Shown here piece by piece: positions 1-6,621 of a DNA stretch of 8,211 nt. Position 1 is the first letter of the stretch; each line of letters starts with the position of its first letter. The stretch is from Chitinophagales bacterium (GTDB taxonomy: Bacteria > Bacteroidota > Bacteroidia > Chitinophagales > CAIODY01). The stretch covers positions 1-8,211 of the forward strand of contig JAHEYX010000127.1 in NCBI GenBank assembly GCA_023251415.1, written 5' to 3'. Position numbers and translations under genes: made by a program. A model generated the notes under the pieces. It ran no database searches. It was not told where the DNA came from and saw only the letters and a list, made by a program, of their open reading frames with translations.

Positions 1-924
1 TTGCCCCAATTTCTTTTCGCTTTCTTGCAAATTCAAGCCATTTACCAACTCATTAAATTCTTTTTGACGTTGGTTTAAACGTTTTTCTTTATCAATCAAA
101 ACCGTTTTATCACGTTCTAAACCGGCTTCTAACTGATTAATTTCAGTATCGAGTGCAAGTTTTTTATCGTTCTCTTCTTCTTGTTGTTTGGTGATGGATT
201 CAAATTGTTCTTTGTATTTCACCAATGAAAAAGCAGCCAATTCAACACTGTCCTTTTTATATTCTTCTTTAAGTTCGTAGTACTTTTTTGTTTTCTTGGC
301 TTGAGCTTCCAAGGTTTTTAAGTTCCCTTCAATTTCGAACAACAAATCTTCAACACGGTTCAAATCAATTTGCGTACTTTCTAATTTACTGATGGTTTCT
401 TTTTTACGCTCTTTGTACTTCGAAATACCGGCTGCTTGCTCAAACAAATTACGACGCGAGTTTTCTTTATCGGTAATGATTTCTTCAATCATTTTTAATT
501 CGATAATCGCGTATGAATCACTGCTGACGCCTGTATCCAAAAACAAATTGTGTATGTCTTTCAAACGGCAAGGCACATCATTAATACGGTATTCGCTTTC
601 CCCGTTACGGAAATACATACGGGAAATTTTAATAGTGCTAAACTCCGTTCCTAATTGGTTCTTGGTATTTTCAAACGTTAATCCTACTTCGGCTAATTGA
701 CTGGCATTACGTGCTTTTGATCCGTTAAAAATCAAATCCTCCATTTTATTGCTTCGAAGGGTACGTGCTTTTTGTTCACCAATAACCCAACGAATAGCAT
801 CCACTACATTCGATTTACCACAACCGTTTGGTCCAACAATACCGGTCATATTATCGTTAAAATGCACTACCGTTTTATCGGCAAAGCTTTTAAAACCTTT
901 TATTTCGAGAGCAGTCAGTTTCAC
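1..924 (-). CDS. smc: Chromosome segregation protein SMC, N-terminal part (runs off the left edge)
   Basis: SMC is the ATPase of the bacterial condensin-like complex with ScpA and ScpB; it organises and helps separate sister chromosomes in the cytoplasm. My translation of the reverse strand gives 308 codons without a stop. It opens with KLTALEIKGFKSFADKT, the family's near-universal N-terminus. The Walker A loop GPNGCGKSN lies at residues 31-39, followed by the DAIRWVIGEQ segment (42-51). The head continues through FLDTG (128-132) and FEQAAGISKYK (161-171), where the long charged coiled coil starts and continues to the edge. The start is GTG at 922-924: an in-frame TGA lies at 946-948, with no ATG between, and the family N-terminus matches exactly from this codon. 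The hinge, second coil, signature motif and Walker B half lie outside the window, so roughly three quarters of a typical SMC (about 1,150-1,200 residues) is missing. No defect is visible. Confidence 0.96.
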   Translation of the reverse strand, partial: MKLTALEIKGFKSFADKTVVHFNDNMTGIVGPNGCGKSNVVDAIRWVIGEQKARTLRSNKMEDLIFNGSKARNASQLAEVGLTFENTKNQLGTEFSTIKISRMYFRNGESEYRINDVPCRLKDIHNLFLDTGVSSDSYAIIELKMIEEIITDKENSRRNLFEQAAGISKYKERKKETISKLESTQIDLNRVEDLLFEIEGNLKTLEAQAKKTKKYYELKEEYKKDSVELAAFSLVKYKEQFESITKQQEEENDKKLALDTEINQLEAGLERDKTVLIDKEKRLNQRQKEFNELVNGLNLQESEKKLGQ

Positions 925-1003
925 GTCGTATATGTATTTAATTAATCAATTAGATTACGCTGTTGCCTTTTTTCAAAGCTAATTTCAACCGCAATTGCGC
1001 AAA

Positions 1004-1018
1004 CCTTTTTGGAAAAGG
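1004..1018. repeat. Small perfect hairpin-forming dyad in the presumed smc leader
   Basis: CCTTTT (1004-1009) and AAAAGG (1013-1018) are perfect inverted copies around a 3-nt loop. The dyad sits where the smc transcript would begin if the candidate promoter is right, about 80 nt before the GTG start. A second, 8-bp palindrome, GCAATTGC, lies at 991-998. No T-run follows on the minus strand in a form typical of a terminator. The role is unknown and the stem is weak and AT-rich. Confidence 0.35.
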
Positions 1019-1023
1019 GATTG

Positions 1024-1053
1024 CAAAATTAGCAGAATAGGGCAATTTTCAAA
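1024..1053 (-). promoter_or_regulatory. Candidate Bacteroidota-type promoter of smc
   Basis: Read on the minus strand, TAATTTTG (1031 down to 1024) matches the Bacteroidota -7 consensus TAnnTTTG exactly. A TTTG box (1053-1050) lies 18 nt upstream, close to the expected spacing for the -33 element. Transcription would start near 1018, giving an smc leader of about 95 nt. The consensus match and spacing are seen; promoter activity is inferred. In an AT-rich gap such matches also arise by chance. Confidence 0.5.
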
Positions 1054-1067
1054 GTTTGTTGGGCCCT

Positions 1068-1091
1068 CAAATGAAAATTATTTCTCATTTG
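1068..1091. repeat. Inverted repeat between the response regulator and smc
   Basis: CAAATGA (1068-1074) and TCATTTG (1085-1091) form a perfect 7-bp stem around a 10-nt AT-rich loop. Flanking GGCC-like bases could extend it with bulges. It lies about 50 nt past the response-regulator stop and 14 nt upstream of the smc TTTG box. It could be a weak 3'-end structure for the kinase-regulator transcript or a protein-binding dyad before smc. Neither orientation is followed by a T-run, so I do not call it an intrinsic terminator. Confidence 0.4.
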
Positions 1092-1140
1092 GAGCCACAA
1101 TTTAACAAAATAGGCTAAAAAAGCGGTAGAAAACGTCTTT

Positions 1141-1797
1141 TTACTCAATTAGTCCGTTGGCGAAGGCAAATTTCAGTAAACCTACAATATTAGTGGTGTT
1201 GGTTTTGCGGTAAATGTTCTTACGATGCGTTTCCACCGTGCGTTCGCTGATAAATAAGGCATCTCCGATTTGGGCATTATTTAGCTCTTTGGCAATAAGT
1301 TTAATGATTTCCAATTCCCGATCAGTCAAATGTACCTGTTCCACGCTGTTTTTACGTTGTTGCCCTTGTGTAAGCGAGCGCATCATAGCCGCTGCAACTT
1401 CATTATCATAGTAGGTTCCACCTTGTGCTATGGTATGAATAGCCTCCATTAATTCCTTATTACCGGTATTTTTAAGAATATAGCCGCTAATTCCGGCTTC
1501 CAACATTTCCTGAATATGATCAATATCGCCAAACATGCTCAATGCTAAAACACTGGTTTCAGGAAATTGCTTTTTTACCTGACGCGTCAATTCTACCCCA
1601 TTCATCACCGGCATATTGATATCTGTTAATACAATGTGCGGTACTTGTAAGGCAATTTTAGCCAATGCTTCTTCGCCTTGATGCGCGAAACCAATTACTT
1701 CAATGCTTTTATCATCATGCAAAATCGACAACAAACCATCTATCATGATTTGATGGTCATCAACTAAAAAAACCTTTATTTTAGAATTATTCTTCAT
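1141..1797 (-). CDS. NarL/FixJ-family response regulator (REC + LuxR-type HTH)
   Basis: This is the cytoplasmic DNA-binding output partner of the sensor kinase encoded just upstream. The receiver domain spans about residues 6-120: acidic pair D13-D14, phospho-acceptor D59 in LTDINMP, switch residue S87, Y106 and the conserved K109. A linker rich in Q and S (about 140-156) leads to a LuxR-type helix-turn-helix at about 157-218, with LTDRELEIIKLIA (157-169) and the recognition region SERTVETHRKNIYRKT (184-199). The 218-aa length is normal for the family and all key residues are present. Its ATG lies only 5 nt after the kinase stop codon, so the two are almost certainly co-transcribed and probably translationally coupled. 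Its target genes are unknown; the divergent barrel-lipoprotein genes are one possibility because of position alone. A chain of NarL-type regulators in this phylum pairs with HisKA_3 kinases, consistent with the neighbour. Confidence 0.95.
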   Translation of the reverse strand: MKNNSKIKVFLVDDHQIMIDGLLSILHDDKSIEVIGFAHQGEEALAKIALQVPHIVLTDINMPVMNGVELTRQVKKQFPETSVLALSMFGDIDHIQEMLEAGISGYILKNTGNKELMEAIHTIAQGGTYYDNEVAAAMMRSLTQGQQRKNSVEQVHLTDRELEIIKLIAKELNNAQIGDALFISERTVETHRKNIYRKTNTTNIVGLLKFAFANGLIE

Positions 1798-1802
1798 GTT
1801 TA

Positions 1803-3746
1803 TTATTTACCCACTACAGTTACCGGAATTTCAATGGTAACAGTAGTCCCTTTGCCAATTCGTGAGTCAAAATTTGCTTCACCTTTAAAGAATTGCACCC
1901 GCGAAATTATATTTTTTAAGCCAATTCCTTTTTCACCGGCCATTGTGCTTGTTACATCAAAACCTTTACCGTTATCTTCTACCATTAAGGTTACTTCGTT
2001 TTCGAATCGCAATAATTGAATAGTAACATGGCTTGCTCCGGAATGCTTAATTACATTGTTGATTATTTCTTGCAACGTACGATACAAGATAGTTTCGAGC
2101 GAAGTATCCAAGCGTTCATTCAGGCCGCTAATTTCCAAATCAATTTTAATACTGGTACCCGAAAGCTTATCAATAAACTCGCGTACCGCATTCACTAAGC
2201 CTTTTTTAATAAGCATGTTCGGCATCATGTTGTGTGAAATGGTGCGCACTTCTTTTACCGAATCATCGACCAATGAAATAGCATGTTGTATGAGTTGTTG
2301 TTGTGCAGGTTCAATTGCAATTAATTTACTTTCGAGGCTACTCAGATTAAGCTTTACAGCCGATAACATTTGCCCTAAACCATCGTGTAAATCCTTAGCA
2401 ATACGCTGACGTTCGGTTTCTTCTGCTTCCAACACTGCTTTACTCCGTATTTCCTGTTGGGCTAGCAAAGCTTGCTGCATGGCTGCTTTTTGCTTTAAAC
2501 GATACCGGTTATATATCAAGTAAAACGAAATCAACAATAAGCCTAAGCCAATTATCAAAAACCATAAGGTTAATGACTTGATTTTATTGTCTTGTTTTAG
2601 TACTAAGTTTTCTTCTTCTTTCTTTTCGGTTTCGTATTTGGTTTCCATTTCAGCAATTTGTTTACTGAAATTTCGCTTCTCGAACGTATCACGTAAGGCA
2701 TTGTATTTATCAAAATAGCTTTCAGCCTTATCTGCATCACCTTTCAACACAAAATAATGCAGCAATTGTGCATACAGGCGCTGGGTATAATTGTCGTGTC
2801 CGGTAAGTTTAATCAATTGTTCGGCTTCATCCAATAAGGTTTTGGCTTCATCAGCTCGTTTCAAAATCAACAAGGTATTGGCCGTATTGATTTGATATAA
2901 AATAATGTCGGAAGTGTCTTTATTGGCAATTACACCGGCTAAAGCTTGTTGGTTGTAAGGTAAAGCAGATCGTGCATCACCTTTATATTTATACACCATT
3001 CCTATTGAATTATAGGTAATGGGTAATTCATAATTGTCGTTGGTTTGCTTTAATAAGCGGGCCGATTCGTTCAATTCTACCAATGCCGAATCATACATTT
3101 TACGCTCGGTATACAAGTTGGCGATATTGCCTAAATTGCCAGCCACTGTATGCCAATCACCTAACTCGCGGTTGGTTTGAAGCGCTCTGCGGTAATAATC
3201 CAGGGCTTTGTCGCTTTGTTTTAGATTGAAATAAATGGTGGCTACATTATTCTGTGAATAAGCGATATACGGCTTGACTTTATTTTTTTCATAAATGCGT
3301 AAACATTCCAAAAAGCACTTTAACGCTTCGGCATTATTATCCAACTTTTGATAGATGGTGCCTATTTTATTTAAAGAAGAGCCCATCCCTAACTCGTCTT
3401 TGTTCTTTTTTCTGATTTCGTAAGCCGTCTTATTCAATTTCAAAGCTTCATCTAAATTGCCTCGACGCAGTTTAATTAAACCTAAATCATTGCTAGCTAA
3501 ACAAATGTATTTTTCTTCATTAAGTTTAGTAGCAATTGCCATTTCCTGATTAGCATATTGCTCGGCTTGATCTAAATAACCGGTTTGGAGCTCCCAGCTT
3601 AAATCACTTAGAATTTTAATTTTATCGGTATCGGTTTTAGCAGAAGCCAGCTTTTGCTTCAACTCGCTCACGCCTTTCGGTTCTTGTGCAAAGGCTGCAC
3701 TACCAACAAAAAGCAGTACAAATAATGGTAACAGTAATCGATTCAC
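1803..3746 (-). CDS. TPR-containing membrane sensor histidine kinase (HisKA_3 type)
   Basis: This is a sensor kinase that autophosphorylates on histidine and passes the phosphate to the adjacent regulator. Order of parts: a signal peptide at 1-20 ending SAAFA; about seven TPR-like helical pairs between 84 and 354 (for example 123-155, 162-195, 201-234, 242-275); a charged coiled coil at about 355-390; one membrane helix at about 392-412; a second coil; the HisKA_3 phosphorylation site H454 in KDLHDGLGQ; and an HATPase domain with N-box N563/N564, the DNGKGFD loop (591-597) and GIGL (607-610). The TPR region should therefore face the periplasm and the kinase the cytoplasm. The length of 647 aa suits this group. 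The start is GTG at 3744-3746: no in-frame ATG occurs upstream before a stop, and this codon gives a proper signal peptide. The signal it senses cannot be read from the sequence; TPRs suggest a protein or peptide partner. Confidence 0.94.
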   Translation of the reverse strand: MNRLLLPLFVLLFVGSAAFAQEPKGVSELKQKLASAKTDTDKIKILSDLSWELQTGYLDQAEQYANQEMAIATKLNEEKYICLASNDLGLIKLRRGNLDEALKLNKTAYEIRKKNKDELGMGSSLNKIGTIYQKLDNNAEALKCFLECLRIYEKNKVKPYIAYSQNNVATIYFNLKQSDKALDYYRRALQTNRELGDWHTVAGNLGNIANLYTERKMYDSALVELNESARLLKQTNDNYELPITYNSIGMVYKYKGDARSALPYNQQALAGVIANKDTSDIILYQINTANTLLILKRADEAKTLLDEAEQLIKLTGHDNYTQRLYAQLLHYFVLKGDADKAESYFDKYNALRDTFEKRNFSKQIAEMETKYETEKKEEENLVLKQDNKIKSLTLWFLIIGLGLLLISFYLIYNRYRLKQKAAMQQALLAQQEIRSKAVLEAEETERQRIAKDLHDGLGQMLSAVKLNLSSLESKLIAIEPAQQQLIQHAISLVDDSVKEVRTISHNMMPNMLIKKGLVNAVREFIDKLSGTSIKIDLEISGLNERLDTSLETILYRTLQEIINNVIKHSGASHVTIQLLRFENEVTLMVEDNGKGFDVTSTMAGEKGIGLKNIISRVQFFKGEANFDSRIGKGTTVTIEIPVTVVGK

Positions 3747-3786
3747 AAATTCAGATTTAGGGGGTTGATGGGATGTATAACAGTCT

Positions 3787-3808
3787 AGTTATTAACTGCA
3801 ATATGCAG
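3787..3808. repeat. Two overlapping dyads in the divergent control region
   Basis: AGTTA-T-TAACT (3787-3797) is a perfect 11-bp palindrome with one central base. CTGCA-ATA-TGCAG (3796-3808) is a perfect 5-bp inverted repeat with a 3-nt centre. They share two bases. Both lie about 40-60 nt before the kinase start, on the side facing the barrel gene. Short dyads are a usual shape for NarL-type dimer sites, so autoregulation is conceivable, but no known consensus is matched here. Confidence 0.35.
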
Positions 3809-3824
3809 AAAATGAATGAGCCTA

Positions 3825-3857
3825 CAAAATATTAATTCAAGAATCTTTTTCACCAAA
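3825..3857 (-). promoter_or_regulatory. Weak candidate promoter for the kinase-regulator unit
   Basis: On the minus strand a TTTG box (3857-3854) lies upstream of TAATATTTTG (3834-3825), which resembles the TAnnTTTG -7 box but with altered spacing between TA and TTTG. The distance between the boxes is about right. Transcription would begin near 3818, roughly 70 nt before the GTG of the kinase. The -7 match is imperfect, so this is a suggestion only. Confidence 0.28.
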
Positions 3858-3955
3858 CTCATGGAAAGTCAGTATATTCTGTAATGCCTTTATTTAATTA
3901 TCTGCAAACTTTATTATTTTTAACCCTTTCTATTTTATCAAATTCAATTTTGCAC

Positions 3956-5608
3956 ATGAATTTACAACGACTTTCCCTATTCTCTTCTTTACGTATTTCC
4001 TTATTTATTGCGCTTTTTAGCGGTGCTTTAACATCACAAGCCCAAAATGCCGGTCATTTAAGCGGCAGTTTAATGTTGAATCAAAATTTTTACCAACGTG
4101 ATACCTTAATTGGCGCCAGCGGTAACGATTTGTACAATAATTTCCGTTCAGGTGGCGAAGGATGGTTGAATTTGCAATACACCAATTATGGTTTTACCGG
4201 TAATGTGCGTTTTGATTTGTTTAATAATTCTAACTTACATACGCCTACACAAGCTTATTCAGCGCAAGGTTTAGGCTTTTGGAGCTTATCGAAAGAATTA
4301 ACCGAAGGCTTAACCGTAACCGGTGGTTATTTTTATGATCAATTTGGAAGTGGTATCGTTTTCCGTTCGTATGAAGATAGAGGCTTAGGTATTGATAATG
4401 CCGTTTACGGATTGCAATTGAAGTACCGTATGCTGCAAGACAAATTATTAATAAAAGGCTTTACCGGTCGTCAAAAAAACTTATTCTCGACCTTCGAACC
4501 CGTTATAAAAGGCTTAAATGCAGAGTATTTTGTGGATATTAAAGGTAAAGTTCAATTAACGCCGGGCGTATCGGCCGTTAATCGCACCTTAGATAAAGGC
4601 AGCATGAGTTCAATTGTAAATACGATTAATTCCTATACTGCTTTAGATACGGTAAATGGCGTTGTTTATTTTAAAGATCGTTTTATTCCGAAGTACAATT
4701 CCTATGCTTATTCTATTTACAATACCTTAAACGTAGGCAATTTTTCATGGTATGCTGAGTATGCAGGCAAAACTGCCGAAGCAATTAAAAATGCAGGCGA
4801 TACCTTAGTTAATAAACCGGGTAGCGTTTATTTCACCAGTTTAAACTATTCGGTAAAAGGCTTTGGGATTACACTTCAAGCTAAAAAGACAGATCATTTT
4901 GTATTCCGTACTTCTCCAAATGAAACCTTATTGAAAGGGATGATTAGTTTTCAACCGCCTTTAGCTAAACAAAACTCTTTACGTTTACCGGCCCGTTACA
5001 ACTCAGCAACACAAGAGTTGGGCGAATTAGCCTTTGAAGGCGATATCTTTTATTCACCGGCTAAAGGGTATAAAACCAGTTTAAACTATTCGCATATCGA
5101 TAATGGTAATGGTAAATTATTGTATCAAGAGCTATTTGCCGATGTAGAAATCAAGAAGGTAGCTAAAACAGTGGTGGATGTAGGTTTTCAATACTTAAAT
5201 TATAACCAAGCCGTTTATCAAGGGCATCCGGGCGTGCCTTTAGTGGTTGCTTACACTCCATTTATTGAAGTAACCTACAAATTCGACGACCGTAAATCTT
5301 TACGTATGGAATTACAATACCAATCCACTAAACAAGATTTTGGTTCATGGGCTTTTGCTTTACTTGAATACAATGTAGCGCCACATTTATCGTTAGCCAT
5401 AAGTGACATGTACAATACCGAAGTTAATCTAAATGATCCGCATCCGCAGGTGCATTATTATAATTTCTTTGGTGCATATACACACAATTCTACCCGCTTC
5501 ACTTTAGCTTGGGTAAAACAAGTGAGCGGTATTGTTTGTACAGGCGGCGTTTGTCGTTACGAACCTGCCTTCAGCGGATTAAAAATGACCATTAACACTT
5601 CTTTCTAA
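3956..5608 (+). CDS. DUF6029-like outer-membrane beta-barrel protein
   Basis: A probable outer-membrane barrel of unknown function. I link it to the Bacteroidota family DUF6029 from memory of its sequence style and its usual Omp28 neighbour; this is not confirmed. From the ATG at 3956 the protein has 550 residues: a signal peptide at about 1-30 (arginines at 5 and 12, hydrophobic core, ending TSQAQ), then many alternating polar/aromatic strands such as GGYFYDQFGSGIVFR and TSLNYS. It ends in TINTSF, a terminal phenylalanine typical of barrel proteins. The only two cysteines are in VCTGGVC, at residues 528 and 533, near the last strands. An upstream in-frame ATG at 3884 would add 24 hydrophobic residues; I prefer 3956 because it alone gives a standard signal peptide. 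The next gene starts 19 nt after the stop, indicating one transcript. No clear promoter was found before it. Confidence 0.75.
   Translation: MNLQRLSLFSSLRISLFIALFSGALTSQAQNAGHLSGSLMLNQNFYQRDTLIGASGNDLYNNFRSGGEGWLNLQYTNYGFTGNVRFDLFNNSNLHTPTQAYSAQGLGFWSLSKELTEGLTVTGGYFYDQFGSGIVFRSYEDRGLGIDNAVYGLQLKYRMLQDKLLIKGFTGRQKNLFSTFEPVIKGLNAEYFVDIKGKVQLTPGVSAVNRTLDKGSMSSIVNTINSYTALDTVNGVVYFKDRFIPKYNSYAYSIYNTLNVGNFSWYAEYAGKTAEAIKNAGDTLVNKPGSVYFTSLNYSVKGFGITLQAKKTDHFVFRTSPNETLLKGMISFQPPLAKQNSLRLPARYNSATQELGELAFEGDIFYSPAKGYKTSLNYSHIDNGNGKLLYQELFADVEIKKVAKTVVDVGFQYLNYNQAVYQGHPGVPLVVAYTPFIEVTYKFDDRKSLRMELQYQSTKQDFGSWAFALLEYNVAPHLSLAISDMYNTEVNLNDPHPQVHYYNFFGAYTHNSTRFTLAWVKQVSGIVCTGGVCRYEPAFSGLKMTINTSF
4835..5092 (+). 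repeat. 18-bp exact direct repeat inside the barrel gene
   Basis: ACCAGTTTAAACTATTCG occurs at 4835-4852 and again at 5075-5092. The copies are exactly 240 bp (80 codons) apart and in frame, each encoding TSLNYS in what look like equivalent beta strands. Flanking residues are not alike, so a recent duplication of the whole segment is not supported. The repeat core contains the 10-bp palindrome AGTTTAAACT. Confidence 0.6.
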
Positions 5609-5627
5609 ACCATCAGAACAACCTATC

Positions 5628-6512
5628 ATGAAAAAAATAGCTTTTCTTATAATCGGCAGTACAGTACTTTTTCAAATGTGTACTAAAGAACTTGGTCCGA
5701 ATATTCAATTGATTAAGCCGGAAGGTTCGTCAGATTCTTCTTATATTGAAACCAGCATTCCTGCAGCCGATGCCAAAGTGGTATTGTTGGAAGAATTTTC
5801 AGGTGTACACTGCCCAAATTGTCCTAAAGGTCATATAGCCAGTGAAAATATTATAGCCGCTAATCCAAATAAGGTAGTTGGTGTTACTTTGCATGTAAAC
5901 GAAAGCAGAGACGCTTTAACACATCCGTATAATTTTGCCAATGCACAAAACTTTCAAACCGAAGAAGCTACGTCCATCGAAGCTGCGTTTGCCCATTATG
6001 CCAGTATGCCTTGTGCCTTAATTGATCGTGTACATTTTAGCGGAGAACCGGTTGAAGCTGTTTCTAATTATAATGCTTGGGCCGCAGATGTAACCAGTCA
6101 ATTAGCTGTAACGACGCCGGTTAACATCAAAATGACCAATAGTTGGGATAACGCAACCCGTACCATTCGTACACGCATTGAATTGCATTATACGGAAGCT
6201 GTAACAGCTGATCAAAACCTTAGCGTTATGATTGCTGAAGATGGCATTGTTAATCCACAATACAATCAAACATTAGGTGGTATCGATACTTTCTATACCC
6301 ACCACCACAATATTTTACGTAAAATGATGACTGCTGCTACCGGTAACACCATTTCTTACCCTAAAGAGAAAGGTCGCGTGGTGATTTATTATTTAGAAAG
6401 TAAAAACATTCCGGCCTTATGGAAAGAAGATCATTTGAATATTATTGCTTTTGTACACAATAGTGGTTCGTCACAAACAGTAATTCAAACCATCGAAAAA
6501 CCTTTGAAATAG
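5628..6512 (+). CDS. Omp28-related thioredoxin-fold lipoprotein
   Basis: A 294-aa envelope protein related to the Omp28 family of Bacteroidota. The N-terminus is a short lipoprotein-type signal (KK at 2-3, hydrophobic core 4-15) with the candidate lipid-bearing C18. The residues before it, FQM, depart from the usual small residue at -1, so lipidation is likely but not certain. The residues after it, TKE, resemble the CxK(D/E) surface-export signal described in this phylum. The thioredoxin-like domain begins near 50: strand VVLLEEFSG, then the CPNC pair C62-C65, and a probable cis-proline P128 in SMPCALIDR. C129 directly after that proline is unusual. The C-terminal part (about 165-294) looks like an all-beta domain. 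It lies 19 nt behind the barrel gene and is probably co-expressed. Omp28 members have been described as outer-membrane proteins or adhesins; a thiol-disulfide role is inferred from CPNC. Confidence 0.85.
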   Translation: MKKIAFLIIGSTVLFQMCTKELGPNIQLIKPEGSSDSSYIETSIPAADAKVVLLEEFSGVHCPNCPKGHIASENIIAANPNKVVGVTLHVNESRDALTHPYNFANAQNFQTEEATSIEAAFAHYASMPCALIDRVHFSGEPVEAVSNYNAWAADVTSQLAVTTPVNIKMTNSWDNATRTIRTRIELHYTEAVTADQNLSVMIAEDGIVNPQYNQTLGGIDTFYTHHHNILRKMMTAATGNTISYPKEKGRVVIYYLESKNIPALWKEDHLNIIAFVHNSGSSQTVIQTIEKPLK

Positions 6513-6566
6513 CCTTTAACACAAACTTTTCATAACCACTCATTGGATTTAATCACGGCTTTGCAC

Positions 6567-6590
6567 AGCTTCCTATTCGGAAAGTTTTTA
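6567..6590 (+). terminator. Weak terminator-like hairpin after the Omp28 gene
   Basis: TTCC (6570-6573) pairs with GGAA (6579-6582) across a 5-nt loop; after one bulged A (6583), C-G, G-T and A-T pairs extend the stem, and the 3' arm runs into five Ts (6585-6589). It lies about 55 nt past the Omp28 stop and just before the pcrB promoter box, a sensible place for a transcript end. The stem is short and bulged, so the call is tentative. Confidence 0.33.
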
Positions 6591-6616
6591 TTGTGAAGCA
6601 TTTTTATTTACTTTTG
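6591..6616 (+). promoter_or_regulatory. Candidate promoter of pcrB-rsgA, placed directly at the start codon
   Basis: TACTTTTG (6609-6616) matches the Bacteroidota -7 consensus TAnnTTTG exactly. TTG at 6591-6593 is a possible -33 element, though its 15-nt spacing is shorter than usual. The ATG of pcrB begins only 5 nt after the box, so transcription would start at or next to the start codon and the mRNA would have almost no leader. The match is seen; the leaderless mRNA is inferred. Confidence 0.5.
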
Positions 6617-6621
6617 CTTCG

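Noticed and set aside
392..982. Plus-strand open frames of 102 and 77 codons
   Set aside because: They are antisense to the smc ATPase head, whose minus-strand motifs are unmistakable.
1068..1091. Intrinsic terminator for the kinase-regulator operon
   Set aside because: The stem is real but has a 10-nt loop and no T-run on either side in the right direction; kept only as an inverted repeat.
1214..2409. Four short plus-strand open frames
   Set aside because: All are opposite the response regulator or the kinase domain and show no independent coding features.
3945..3952. CAATTTTG as a -7 box for the barrel gene
   Set aside because: One mismatch to TAnnTTTG, no TTTG at the right distance upstream, and it ends only 3 nt before the ATG, which would start transcription inside the gene.
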